From Pseudanabaena mucicola FACHB-723 (GTDB taxonomy: Bacteria > Cyanobacteriota > Cyanobacteriia > Pseudanabaenales > Pseudanabaenaceae), in contig NZ_JACJQB010000009.1 of the NCBI RefSeq assembly GCF_014696385.1, forward strand, positions 1 to 64,000: 64,000 bases of DNA, given 5' to 3'. Position numbers and translations under genes: made by a program. The notes under the pieces are model-generated. The model did not search any database. It saw nothing but the letters and a program-made list of their open reading frames with translations, and had not been told where the DNA came from. This document shows, one piece after another, positions 27,001 to 34,878 of this stretch. Positions within the stretch are counted from its first letter, which is position 1. Each line of letters opens with the position of its first letter.

Positions 27001-27347
27001 ATATTAGACGTTATTTGGCGATGACTCTAAATAAGTTAGGGTTTGAAACTTATCAAGCGGGTGGTCGTACGGATGCGATCGCAATTTTACGGCAATGTTT
27101 AGAGAAAGAGACGGGCATTGAGGCAGTAATTACTGACTTAGAAATGCCAAATCGTGAGGGCTTTAATTTGCTCTCTGATATTCGTGATGATCGGCAGTTG
27201 CAAGGTCTGCCTGTGGTTGTGTTAAATGCTCAAGACAATCAAGATGACTGGCAACAAGCCCAAGAGCTGGGAGCTGATGCCTATTTTAGTAAGCCCTATC
27301 AAGCTCAAGAATTGGTTGATAAGCTACAGCAATTGCTGGGGAGTTAA
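24051..27347 (+). CDS. Degenerate CheA-like protein with receiver domain
   Basis: The 1098-residue protein has CheA architecture but lacks key residues. The N-terminal region resembles an Hpt helix bundle (STNHRLHSLLADSEFG, His48) without the usual HxxKG pattern. A long acidic linker (about 150-440) holds a duplicated TALEESPIYQS. The HATPase-like domain keeps an N box (LLRNAFEHGIES) and G1 (SDDGNGVD), but the G2 glycine box GRGVGMD of the other CheA is absent. A CheW-like domain follows. The terminal receiver has VESS instead of VDDS, keeps Asp1029 (TDLEMP) and Lys (SKPY), and has Asn where Thr/Ser is normal (VVLNAQ). It likely scaffolds signalling more than it phosphorylates; that is inference. 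It lies 60 bases after the TPR receptor. Confidence 0.85.
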   Translation: MSKAISVKKVFSKEAQSYIQELKNKVLELNVGHSNFHEQLEDLISTNHRLHSLLADSEFGTSKEFLVELNSRFESSINLLRGLQQEVDWITKELFLEVINITSQIINEYCLDRKIIEDKISLQNNLFNQISEHLSKEQDEYTSFFKINQSLDNPNNLNSANSITDAEIDAINDPFQLEDSAEALHLFDFDTEIDSHDLDSEINHDDSENFLMIQLDEDESLESLDLFSNDSEELSPDFFPELSSDIFDSTAGDIALPPALSNPFPNESIKENGARLNGTHLPNQEVRLPIPKLLADIFLESSSEPLLGEQEDTEIVEMVDEDHEVVTIDDDHLESDWDGFINLDFSTADVDTALEESPIYQSKSDDCETALEESPIYQSQSANLPDHQIEEQGISYEEFVNSSSEQEAEHRYELQGETTSQESHNHDASNTVGAEEKNLSNPLSLRQGQQIVSKNDATIRIPVSHLEVLGDLSEELLVRKGSLDVYLGQMRVLSGEAQRHLQLLESDVSDQNQTAIAGLQKSVERIVNVLDLTEQQTYAMSQDVRHLRQNLRQVLKHPISSLVRKFPRILRDLSIQHGKQVELVVQGADISVERLISEIIAEPLEVLLRNAFEHGIESAYERQRQGKPVQGKIEFIVTQTDDSTIIKISDDGNGVDIDKIRNHVEQSAAVAGMPGFSAMDMADEQLVGLIFEPSFHQAHSSSSADTKPKLSDIRKKLREFGGTISVSSQPRQGTQFTMVLPHLLSLMRILLLDINQMCLAMPSQCVLAVIPIDSHNESYLEQDALLWRDRFLPIVRLDEVLKLNCRRHHQDALQISQTNPSSNSLERSRPPHAVPTFVIVQHENDLFAMQTDGCWNEQEATFHQVEGDILLPQIFLGTVVLGTNQAMALLNPAEIVSQCLRSRPNDAVLISHNSDLDSLSSLSDFFSASDVETDNGEKDSEFLPEPENLESSQLFISSQIQGQIFNSSPRSQPPRVLIVESSANIRRYLAMTLNKLGFETYQAGGRTDAIAILRQCLEKETGIEAVITDLEMPNREGFNLLSDIRDDRQLQGLPVVVLNAQDNQDDWQQAQELGADAYFSKPYQAQELVDKLQQLLGS

Positions 27348-27380
27348 ATCAAAAGGCTTGCTAGGCAAGCTTTTTGATTT
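27346..27380. terminator. Bidirectional terminator
   Basis: aaatcaaaaggcttgc pairs with gcaagctttttgattt (one wobble) around tag, between two convergent genes. Both arms overlap the flanking stop codons. Confidence 0.8.
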
Positions 27381-28278
27381 AGATTGTGCTTTTAAATAAG
27401 CCTTGCGGTTTAAATAGTAAGACCAAAATCATCAAGACTAGCCCCACGCCTAGTTTATAGTCTGTGCCAATGCAATATTGTTGCCATTCGCCTAAGGCAG
27501 CAGGGCAAGTGGTGGCAACTTCTTGGGAGATGCCGACAATTAATGCACCTGCGATTGCACCGTAGGGGTTGCCGATACCACCAAGAATGACGGCGGCAAA
27601 CATCGGTAAAATCAAGAACCATCCCATATTCGGACGTAAATTGGTAATTAAGCCATACATACTGCCACCAAAAGCGGTCATGCCCCCTGCAATGATCCAT
27701 GTCCAGAGGATCACCGCATCGACATTGATACCAGCAACTTTGGCTAATTCGGGATTGTCGGCGACAGCCCGCATCGCCTTGCCAATTTTTGTGTTTTGTA
27801 ATAGATAGTAAAGCCCTGCAATCACCGCAAAAGCGGCGACGATGACCACGATTTTATTGCGGGTAATCGCCAATTCCCAAACATTGATAGCGGGAAATGT
27901 TGGTAATTCATATTTCTGTGGTTTTGCGCCCCAGACTAAAATGATGGCATTGCGAATCACTAAAGCTAAACCAATAGAGACAATCATCATTGTGGTCGAG
28001 GTGGCGCGTTTGGCTCGCAATGGTTGCCAGAGAATTTTTTCGCACAGGAGGACAATTGCGATCGCAATGCTACAACCAAAGGCCATCGATATCCAGATAT
28101 TGAGCTTGAAGGTAGTATTGGCAAGGAAAGCGAGATATGCCCCCAAGGTAAGAATGTCGCCATGGGCAAAATTTGCAAGGCGGAGGATGCCATAGGTAAG
28201 CGTTAAACCGACTGCGGCAAGCGCAATAATACTTCCAACAGCAATACCATCAACAGTTGATTGCAGAACTTCTAGCAT
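27379..28278 (-). CDS. natD: LivH-type ABC amino-acid permease (NatD-like)
   Basis: The 299-residue integral membrane protein is a branched-chain/neutral amino-acid ABC transporter permease. It opens with VDGIAVGSIIALAAVGLTLTYGIL and LANFAHGDILTLGAY, contains the EAA-like cytoplasmic loop MRAVADNPELAKVAGINVD, and closes with GGIGNPYGAIAGALIVGISQE. In cyanobacteria such subunits of the Nat neutral amino-acid uptake system are scattered singly around the genome, which fits its isolated position here. The partner permease, ATPases and binding protein are not in the window. The specific name natD is a likely assignment. Confidence 0.88.
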   Translation of the reverse strand: MLEVLQSTVDGIAVGSIIALAAVGLTLTYGILRLANFAHGDILTLGAYLAFLANTTFKLNIWISMAFGCSIAIAIVLLCEKILWQPLRAKRATSTTMMIVSIGLALVIRNAIILVWGAKPQKYELPTFPAINVWELAITRNKIVVIVAAFAVIAGLYYLLQNTKIGKAMRAVADNPELAKVAGINVDAVILWTWIIAGGMTAFGGSMYGLITNLRPNMGWFLILPMFAAVILGGIGNPYGAIAGALIVGISQEVATTCPAALGEWQQYCIGTDYKLGVGLVLMILVLLFKPQGLFKSTI

Positions 28279-28382
28279 TAAGAGATTTAGATAAAACTTG
28301 AGGGACTTGATAGATATTCATAGTACCGTTTTCCAGTTCTGATTGTTTGTATAGCTACAGCGCTTTGCTCTGAATTAAAACT

Positions 28383-28433
28383 TAGAGAAATTTTTGAAAG
28401 CGCCGCTTTGCGGCGCTTTCAAAAATTTCTCTA
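28383..28433. repeat. 24-bp perfect palindrome
   Basis: tagagaaatttttgaaag followed by cgccgc, loop ttt, then the exact complement. It lies between two divergent genes, where no terminator is needed, so it is better seen as a repeat element. A second, imperfect hairpin (tggcgc-gaa-gcgct) follows at about 28451-28463. Confidence 0.8.
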
Positions 28434-28490
28434 GGTTCAATAGGCTGTAATGGCGCGAAGCGCTACAATTCCCTCTTAGGTTTTACGAAT

Positions 28491-29153
28491 ATGTTGATTG
28501 ATTTTCATACTCACCATGAGCATCAAGCTCATAACTTGATTAACGTCTTAACGCTGCACGTTACACCTGCCTTAACTGCTGACGACTTACCCGATATTTG
28601 TAGTTTGGGTCTACATCCTTGGTTTGTGCAAGGTGATACTTGGCAAGATGCTTGGCAAAACTTAGTCACTTTAGCCAGCTCATCACAGGTAATTACGATC
28701 GGTGAATGTGGCTTAGATCGCCATATTGATTTACCCTTAGCGACTCAGATTGAGATTTTTAAAAAGCACATCCAATTAGCCGAAAATCTGCAAAAGCCGT
28801 TAGTAATCCATTGCGTCAGAGCCTTCGCAGAATTAATTGCACTCAAAAAAAATACTAAATCCACGATCCCTTGGATTATTCATGGTTTTCATAAAAAGCA
28901 AGCTGTATTTGAGCAACTGCTCCGTCATGATTTTTACTTTTCCTTTGGAGCGGCAATTTTGTGCGATCGCAATCCTGTCGTAACTGCGATCGCCATGCTT
29001 CCCGATGGCAAATTTCTGTTGGAAACTGACGATCGGACTGATATCAGCATTGAGCAAATCTACGATCGCGCCGCTCAGTTACGTCATCTCGATGTAGAAG
29101 CGCTGCAAACTCAATTAGTTAAAACTTATCACCAGTTGACTGGGCGGTTCTGA
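28491..29153 (+). CDS. TatD-family metal-dependent hydrolase
   Basis: The 220-residue protein has the TatD/amidohydrolase metal ligands: the DFHTHHE opening (residues about 4-10), IGECGLDRH in the middle, LVIHCVRA, IIHGFHK and LLETDDR. TatD proteins are Mg-dependent 3'-5' exonucleases or phosphoesterases. It is shorter than the usual 255-265 residues, mainly through short N-terminal loops. Its 3' end overlaps the end of the convergent sbcD gene by 39 bases. Confidence 0.85.
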   Translation: MLIDFHTHHEHQAHNLINVLTLHVTPALTADDLPDICSLGLHPWFVQGDTWQDAWQNLVTLASSSQVITIGECGLDRHIDLPLATQIEIFKKHIQLAENLQKPLVIHCVRAFAELIALKKNTKSTIPWIIHGFHKKQAVFEQLLRHDFYFSFGAAILCDRNPVVTAIAMLPDGKFLLETDDRTDISIEQIYDRAAQLRHLDVEALQTQLVKTYHQLTGRF

Positions 29154-30410
29154 GCCATCCTCTGAACTTACGGCATCAAGTCCATCAATCCCCAAACCGA
29201 TCTCACTGAGTAACTCTTGGGCAGCATTGAGCATTTCAGGCTCTAGAGTTTTTAAATCCTGACGAGTACCAAGATATGTTTTCAGAGCCGTAATTGGATC
29301 GAGTGCTTCTGCTGTACTCAGATCGGGTAAACGAGTGCGCGGATTTTGACTCACCACTTCAGGGATCAACGCATAGTTATGGGCAATTGCCATCGCTTCA
29401 TGCAGTACCCGATCATCGATTTGCGCTAACTGCTCGGCACGGACTTTATAAATTAACCTTGCGATCGCATTATCTATTTTCCCCTTCTGAATCGTCTTCA
29501 ACAACTTTGCCTGTGGATCTTCCGCTTGAGTGACATCTACTTCCATCGTCCGAAAAGTGCGCGTGGGAATAGCACAGAACTCAAACTTGACATTTCCCTT
29601 CTCAACTTCTAACCAGCAATATCCCTTTGCTTCATTTTCCTCTCCAAAATCTACCCGCTCAATACTCCCTGGATAGACCACTAGCGGCTGGGTAGCGAGA
29701 ATTTGATGGCGATGGACATGACCAAGGGCAACATAATCAAAGGCTTCACGGGTTAGCATTGATAGAGGAATTGTAAAACCTTTGCCCGCCGCCAAAAAAC
29801 GCTCTGCGCCATAAGTTGCCGTGTCCACCATCACATGCGCTAATAAAATTGTTGGCAACTGGGGATCGAGCTGGCGAATTTCGGCTTCGATCACAACCTG
29901 CAAACGCTCGATCAAAAATTGGCTTACCTCCGTCATCGAAAAGCCTTCAGTTTCTGCCTTAGTCAGCAAAGTCGAGCGTGTAATCCAAGGCAAAGTAATA
30001 ATCTGAATGTCACCCGCCTCCGTGGCAATCCGATACGTGGTGATGGTGTCACCCACCGTAAATTTAGGTACAGCCAAACTGCGATAAATAGCTAAACTCG
30101 CGCCACCAACACCTTGAGAATGTTGGTCATGGTTCCCCACCAATAGCACCGTGGGAATCCCTGCATCGGCAAGGCGACGAAATTGCTTCGCAAAAGCCTG
30201 CTGCACCAATGGCGGTGGTGTAGCATCAGGAAAGGCATCGCCACCAAATAGCACTAAATCCGCGGGTTCATTGATGGCGCGATCAATACATAGCGTCAAT
30301 GCACTCACAAAGTCTTCTAGGCGCGTATTTAAACCTGTTTGCGGATTCACCTTGCCGTGGGTTGTACTGCCAAGGTGAATATCAGAAAGATGGAGAACTT
30401 TAATCGTCAT
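29115..30410 (-). CDS. sbcD: Exonuclease SbcCD subunit D
   Basis: The product is a calcineurin-like phosphoesterase of the SbcD/Mre11 type, about 431 residues. The metal-binding motifs are LHLSDIHLG, LFGGDAFPD, LVGNHDQHS, ILLAHVMVD and ALGHVHRHQI. A C-terminal capping domain follows. With SbcC it processes DNA hairpins and double-strand ends, relevant to a genome so rich in palindromes. The start is set at ATG 30410 (MTIKVLHLSDIHLG); the longer frame to 30500 adds a non-conserved stretch. sbcC is not adjacent. Confidence 0.88.
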   Translation of the reverse strand: MTIKVLHLSDIHLGSTTHGKVNPQTGLNTRLEDFVSALTLCIDRAINEPADLVLFGGDAFPDATPPPLVQQAFAKQFRRLADAGIPTVLLVGNHDQHSQGVGGASLAIYRSLAVPKFTVGDTITTYRIATEAGDIQIITLPWITRSTLLTKAETEGFSMTEVSQFLIERLQVVIEAEIRQLDPQLPTILLAHVMVDTATYGAERFLAAGKGFTIPLSMLTREAFDYVALGHVHRHQILATQPLVVYPGSIERVDFGEENEAKGYCWLEVEKGNVKFEFCAIPTRTFRTMEVDVTQAEDPQAKLLKTIQKGKIDNAIARLIYKVRAEQLAQIDDRVLHEAMAIAHNYALIPEVVSQNPRTRLPDLSTAEALDPITALKTYLGTRQDLKTLEPEMLNAAQELLSEIGLGIDGLDAVSSEDGSEPPSQLVISFN

Positions 30411-30544
30411 AATCTTGGCAGCCAATAACGCCCTGAGAATGTATCGATAATGTATCAGTAACGTACTATTATTTGGATCTTGCCATCTCACAGTTAGCAA
30501 AATTTAGCAACATTTCGCAAAAATTTTAAGTACCCTTTTTAGTA

Positions 30545-31753
30545 ATGTCTCCAAGCTCAACCAATCTCTCAACCATACTAGAACGCGGCGTTGTCGAAAT
30601 ATTTCCTGATAGCCAATCAGACAACCTTCGCGATCGCATCCAAAAGAGCGAACGTTCTCTACGAATCAAGCTCGGCATTGATCCCACCCGTCCTGACTTG
30701 CACCTAGGGCATACCGTCGCGCTCAGAAAGTTGCGTCAATTTCAAGATGCAGGACATAAAGCTGTATTGATTATTGGCGACTTTACTGCACAGATTGGCG
30801 ATCCCACAGGACGCTCCGAGGCAAGACCAAGACTTACACCCGAAGAAGTTGCCTACAATGCGGAAACCTATCTGGATCAGGCAAAAAAAATCCTTGATTT
30901 TTCTAGTGATCGCTTTGAGTTACGTCGCAATGGGGAATGGTTAAACAAACTAGATTTGCAGCAAATTATTAATTTGCAAGCGAGCATGACCGTGGGACAG
31001 ATGCTCGCTAAAGAGGGATTTAGCGATCGTTACGAAAAAGGCAATCCGATTTATTTGCATGAATTTTTGTACCCACTTTTGCAGGGCTATGACTCCGTAG
31101 CCATTGACTCTGACGTGGAGCTAGGTGGCACTGACCAAAAGTTTAATATCCTCGTTGGGCGTGACCTGCAACTCAAGGATAAAAATCGTCAAGGTAAACC
31201 TGCCCAATTTGGGTTGCTACTGCCCTTGCTGGTCGGCTTAGATGGCGTTCAGAAAATGTCGAAATCTCTGGGCAACTATGTGGGTTTGACGGACGAGCCA
31301 TTAAGCATGTACTCCAAACTCGAAAAAGTCCCTGATGCCCTTGTCGATAAATATTTTGAGTTGTTGACCGATATTGATCTTGCCACCTTGCCCACCAATC
31401 CCCGTGACAAGCAAAAACAACTAGCTCTAGCAATAGTCAGTCAATACCACAGCCCTGAATTGGCAGTCCAAGCCCAGCAGGATGCTGAGAAAATTGTCCT
31501 TGCTGGTAATACGACCGATCTTGGAGACATTCCCGAATTTGATCTTGCTCAAATCAATTTCCCTGCACCTTTACATTATCTAGTCAAAGCTTCTGGTCTT
31601 TGCAAAAGTAACAGTGAAGCCCAAAGCCAAATCAAAAATGGTGCGGTGAAACTAGATGGCGAAAAATTATGCGATCGCACTTTTGCGAGTGTAGATGAGC
31701 TATCGGGCAAGGTGTTACAAGTTGGCAAGAAAAAGTTCTTGAGATTAATCTAG
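30545..31753 (+). CDS. tyrS: Tyrosyl-tRNA synthetase
   Basis: The 402-residue enzyme charges tRNA-Tyr. It has the class I signature [12 protein letters not shown] (HIGH-type, DLHLGH), the tyrosine-site segment [15 protein letters not shown], the [12 protein letters not shown] loop, and a C-terminal S4 RNA-binding domain ([17 protein letters not shown]). The length and the HLGH variant fit the TyrRS subtype common in cyanobacteria. It starts at ATG 30545, divergent from sbcD, and is followed by a good terminator. Confidence 0.96.
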   Translation: MSPSSTNLSTILERGVVEIFPDSQSDNLRDRIQKSERSLRIKLGIDPTRPDLHLGHTVALRKLRQFQDAGHKAVLIIGDFTAQIGDPTGRSEARPRLTPEEVAYNAETYLDQAKKILDFSSDRFELRRNGEWLNKLDLQQIINLQASMTVGQMLAKEGFSDRYEKGNPIYLHEFLYPLLQGYDSVAIDSDVELGGTDQKFNILVGRDLQLKDKNRQGKPAQFGLLLPLLVGLDGVQKMSKSLGNYVGLTDEPLSMYSKLEKVPDALVDKYFELLTDIDLATLPTNPRDKQKQLALAIVSQYHSPELAVQAQQDAEKIVLAGNTTDLGDIPEFDLAQINFPAPLHYLVKASGLCKSNSEAQSQIKNGAVKLDGEKLCDRTFASVDELSGKVLQVGKKKFLRLI

Positions 31754-31762
31754 ATTTTAAAG

Positions 31763-31798
31763 AAAAAACGCTACTACAGTCTTGTAGTAGCGTTTTTT
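31763..31798 (+). terminator. Terminator of tyrS
   Basis: aaaaaacgctactaca pairs exactly with tgtagtagcgtttttt around gtct. It lies ten bases after the tyrS stop and ahead of the convergent secreted-protein gene. Confidence 0.9.
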
Positions 31799-31815
31799 AC
31801 GTTCTTTTCGATGCG

Positions 31816-32256
31816 TTACTTTACTTGCTCTCGTAGTCGTTTGAGAATGTTAGCTAAATCATTAAGCTGTGCAATTTGCTCAGGAGTTAAACTGTTCAGA
31901 AATTCAGGGGTTAATGCTTCATTAAAAGCGGTGATTGCATTGCCAAGACTATTGACATCAACAACAAGCGTGTCAGATAACTCTGTATTTGGAAATATCA
32001 AGTTAACAACAAACTGTAATCTACTGCCAAATGAGCCATTCCTGAAAGATGGCAGTATTTCATTTAGTCGAGCAACAATTTCTGAGGGAAGCTCAATAGA
32101 GTAAGGATCTCTTCCATCAGGCAAAGAAAACTTTACTCTGGAATAGGATGGTGCATTAGATGTAGAACCACCGATAGGGGTCTGACCTGCAAAAGCGGGA
32201 AATGCTGCACTTAGACAGATCGTAGAGGCAATGATTGAACTGAGAAACTTTTTCAT
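31816..32256 (-). CDS. Secreted hypothetical protein
   Basis: The 146-residue product has a clear signal peptide (MKKFLSSIIASTICLSAAFPAFAG) with cleavage after AFA. The mature part is polar, about 120 residues, with a helical C-terminal half containing LTPEFLNSLTPEQIAQLNDLANILKRLR, which includes two LTPE repeats reminiscent of but not equal to Spy-type LTxxQ motifs. I do not recognise the family. It lies downstream of another secreted protein gene on the same strand, 109 bases apart. Confidence 0.7.
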   Translation of the reverse strand: MKKFLSSIIASTICLSAAFPAFAGQTPIGGSTSNAPSYSRVKFSLPDGRDPYSIELPSEIVARLNEILPSFRNGSFGSRLQFVVNLIFPNTELSDTLVVDVNSLGNAITAFNEALTPEFLNSLTPEQIAQLNDLANILKRLREQVK

Positions 32257-32365
32257 AGGAATCAGGTTGATTGACTGGGTTAAAACATACTGTCACTTTG
32301 TCACGAGATATCACAGCAAGAATACTCAAGAGATAGCTAGAATATTCCCCCATGACAAATGAAAG

Positions 32366-33535
32366 CTACCTACGTCGACTGTAATTAGCCCCATAGGTAA
32401 TACCCAAAATGAGTTGAGTACCTGAATCACTATTATTAGTTACATCGGAATAGGTAAGAGTGACATTAAGAGGAACAGTTGGCTCTGGTAAAAAGCTAAG
32501 ACCAAAATTTAAGCCTTGTCCAGACCAAGCTGTACTAGCTCCCCACTGTGGGGCAAACTGATACCCTAGATTCGCAAAGACACCCACGCCATCGTTACTG
32601 GTAGACTTGCGATAAACGCCACCACCAACGCCAAGGGTAGCCGTCAGAGTTTTAGGATCTTCAAGATTTAGCGGGTCTGTGAATTGCGAATAGCTAAGAG
32701 CACCATAGACTGAGGAACGGGTTCCGCCAGAGTCAGAGCCATAGTTAGCAAAGTTCGTCCAGCCTACAGCCGCCGCGACTTGCTTATCAAAATCTTCATA
32801 GAGGAGACGGTGCACTTTGAGGTCAAAGGTTCCATTAGAGGCAAAGCGCCGAATACTGTTAATGTTGTAGACACCTTCAACCGCAAGATATTCTCTCGCA
32901 TCACCAAGACCTGCACCCAGAGAAATACTGCCGTCAACGGTATCTCTCAATTTTCCTGCGGTTGAGCCAAAAAGCCCAACAAAAACATCACCAGTTTGTA
33001 GTCCAAAGGCGATTGGTGTACCTGCATTCAGGGATGGAGTAAACAGTCTTTGAACGGATACATTTCCATTTTGTTCATCAATGGGACGAATCAAAAGTTC
33101 GTTGCGAAGAATGTCGGCGGAATTAGAAGTAGCTGTTCCCGATTGAGCAAGTTGGATAAGGTTCTCATTCGGTGTGGTGTCGATGGCGATAGAATTACTA
33201 GCGTTGAATGCTACAGGCATAGACACAGTTTCTGGTCTGCGTTCTTTGAGGTCTTGAGCTGTATGTGGCAGCTTCTTAGGAGGTGCGGCAACAACTTTTA
33301 CCTGTGCAGTCTGATTTTTACTTGCGGGTTTAGTTACAACCTTGCTAGCAGAAGGCTTTTTCTTGGAGGCATTTGCGGTTACTTTTCCTTTGGAATTGTT
33401 CTGGCTAGATACATTGGCTGAGGAAACTTTGGACTGTGCAGATATAGTTGCAACTGGGAGCATGGCGATACCACCCCAAATTGCCCCTGCATATACCAAG
33501 AGTAACTTATTGATCATAGAGCTGCTTTTTTGCAT
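32366..33535 (-). CDS. Secreted, probable outer-membrane beta-barrel protein
   Basis: The product of about 389 residues has a signal peptide (KLLLVYAGAIWGGIAML...ISAQ). A Lys/Ser/Ala-rich linker (about 40-90) follows, then a C-terminal domain of repeated amphipathic strands rich in Gly and aromatics (for example ATLGVGGGVYRKS, VGVFANLGYQFAP, QLILGITYGANY). This fits an outer-membrane barrel or surface protein; the family is not recognised. Start: ATG 33535 with GTGAGG as a Shine-Dalgarno sequence; a GTG 15 bases upstream is possible. The basic linker might bind peptidoglycan or polysaccharide, but that is a guess. Confidence 0.65.
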   Translation of the reverse strand: MQKSSSMINKLLLVYAGAIWGGIAMLPVATISAQSKVSSANVSSQNNSKGKVTANASKKKPSASKVVTKPASKNQTAQVKVVAAPPKKLPHTAQDLKERRPETVSMPVAFNASNSIAIDTTPNENLIQLAQSGTATSNSADILRNELLIRPIDEQNGNVSVQRLFTPSLNAGTPIAFGLQTGDVFVGLFGSTAGKLRDTVDGSISLGAGLGDAREYLAVEGVYNINSIRRFASNGTFDLKVHRLLYEDFDKQVAAAVGWTNFANYGSDSGGTRSSVYGALSYSQFTDPLNLEDPKTLTATLGVGGGVYRKSTSNDGVGVFANLGYQFAPQWGASTAWSGQGLNFGLSFLPEPTVPLNVTLTYSDVTNNSDSGTQLILGITYGANYSRRR

Positions 33536-33809
33536 TTGTACATTCCTCACTCACAAACTTAGATGAATTAGCAAAAATCGTGACATCCTAATCTCGATGC
33601 AATCTCCACAGTCCCGCAACAATCTAGACAGACTATCGCTTACCTCTATAAAATCAACACAAAAATACAATACTTTTCTAAGACTGGGAAGATGTTTTTC
33701 AGGATACAAGCTTTTTGTATGCTGAGTCCTCACAATTATACATTACCCGTAACTGCCTAAAAATTAGCCTACATACTCAATACAGAAGTTCATGTCTTTA
33801 CTTGTTTAA

Positions 33810-34823
33810 GTGTTTTTTGAAATTTTGAAACCTACAGATCGTTTTACGAATTTATTACGCGCCAATTTAAATGCGGTTTTGCGATCGCAAATCGACCTCT
33901 TGCCCAAACATGCCCATCTCTTAATTGCGGTTTCAGGGGGGCAAGATTCATTGTGTTTAGCGAAGTTACTGCTCATGAAGCAAGCTAAATTCAATTGGCG
34001 GCTCACAATTGCCCATTGCGATCATCGTTGGCGCGATGACTCACAGGCAAATGCGGAACATGTAGAACAGCTTGCGAAGATATGGGGAGTTAATTTTTGT
34101 TTGCGAACGACGGAAACTAAACTCACCAGTGAGGCGATGGCGAGGGAATGGCGCTATCGAATGCTGGTGGAAATGGCACAGGTGCAGCAAGCGAGCTATG
34201 TGGTGACAGGGCATACGCGCAGCGATCGCACGGAAACTTTGCTATATAACTTGATGCGTGGCAGTGGAGCCGATGGCTTAGCATCCTTAACTTGGTGGCG
34301 ATCGCTGACTGATGAGATTAAGTTGGTGCGTCCGTTACTCAATGTCAGCCGAGCGGAAACTTTAGGATTTTGTCAAGAACAACAAATTCCAATTTGGAAA
34401 GATAGCACCAATCAAAATCTTGACTATCGCCGTAATCGTTTACGTTTGGAGACCATTCCCTATTTGCAACAGCATTTTAATCCGCAGCTAGAAATTGCGA
34501 TCGCAAAGACTGCTGAGCTACTCCACGATGATGTGATGTATTTGGAATCACAGGCAAGTCGCTTTTTTGAAGAGGGGATTTCGGTATTTTGGGATGATCA
34601 TGCACCATGTTTGCATCGGCAGCTTTTGCAAGCGCAGCCGCTAGCTTTGCAAAGAAGAATCGTCAGGCATTTTTTGAGCAAATACCTACCACATCAAGTC
34701 AATTTTGAAGATATTGAGCGATTCTTAAAATTATTAACAGAGCAAAATCGCGCCCAAAGTTCACCCTTTAAAGGCAATATTTCCGCCTTTATTGATCATC
34801 CTTGGATTATCCTCAAAATATAG
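33810..34823 (+). CDS. tilS: tRNA(Ile)-lysidine synthetase
   Basis: TilS modifies C34 of the CAU-anticodon tRNA-Ile to lysidine so that it reads AUA. The 337-residue protein has the PP-loop motif LIAVSGGQDSLCLAKLLL, the CDHRWRDDSQANAEHVE segment, VVTGHTRSDRTETLLYNLMRGSG, and IPIWKDSTNQNLDYRRNRLR. It is the short cyanobacterial form, without the long C-terminal domains of E. coli TilS. The start is a GTG at 33810; an in-frame ATG was not found nearby upstream. Confidence 0.93.
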   Translation: MFFEILKPTDRFTNLLRANLNAVLRSQIDLLPKHAHLLIAVSGGQDSLCLAKLLLMKQAKFNWRLTIAHCDHRWRDDSQANAEHVEQLAKIWGVNFCLRTTETKLTSEAMAREWRYRMLVEMAQVQQASYVVTGHTRSDRTETLLYNLMRGSGADGLASLTWWRSLTDEIKLVRPLLNVSRAETLGFCQEQQIPIWKDSTNQNLDYRRNRLRLETIPYLQQHFNPQLEIAIAKTAELLHDDVMYLESQASRFFEEGISVFWDDHAPCLHRQLLQAQPLALQRRIVRHFLSKYLPHQVNFEDIERFLKLLTEQNRAQSSPFKGNISAFIDHPWIILKI

Positions 34824-34834
34824 CTGTCGCCAAC

Positions 34835-34875
34835 TACAAAATAAAGGTGGCGCAAAGCGCCGCCTTTATTTTGTA
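34835..34875. terminator. 19-bp palindrome between convergent genes
   Basis: tacaaaataaaggtggcgc pairs with its complement (one wobble) around aaa. It terminates tilS and, in the other direction, the CPBP protease gene. Confidence 0.8.
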
Positions 34876-34878
34876 ATT

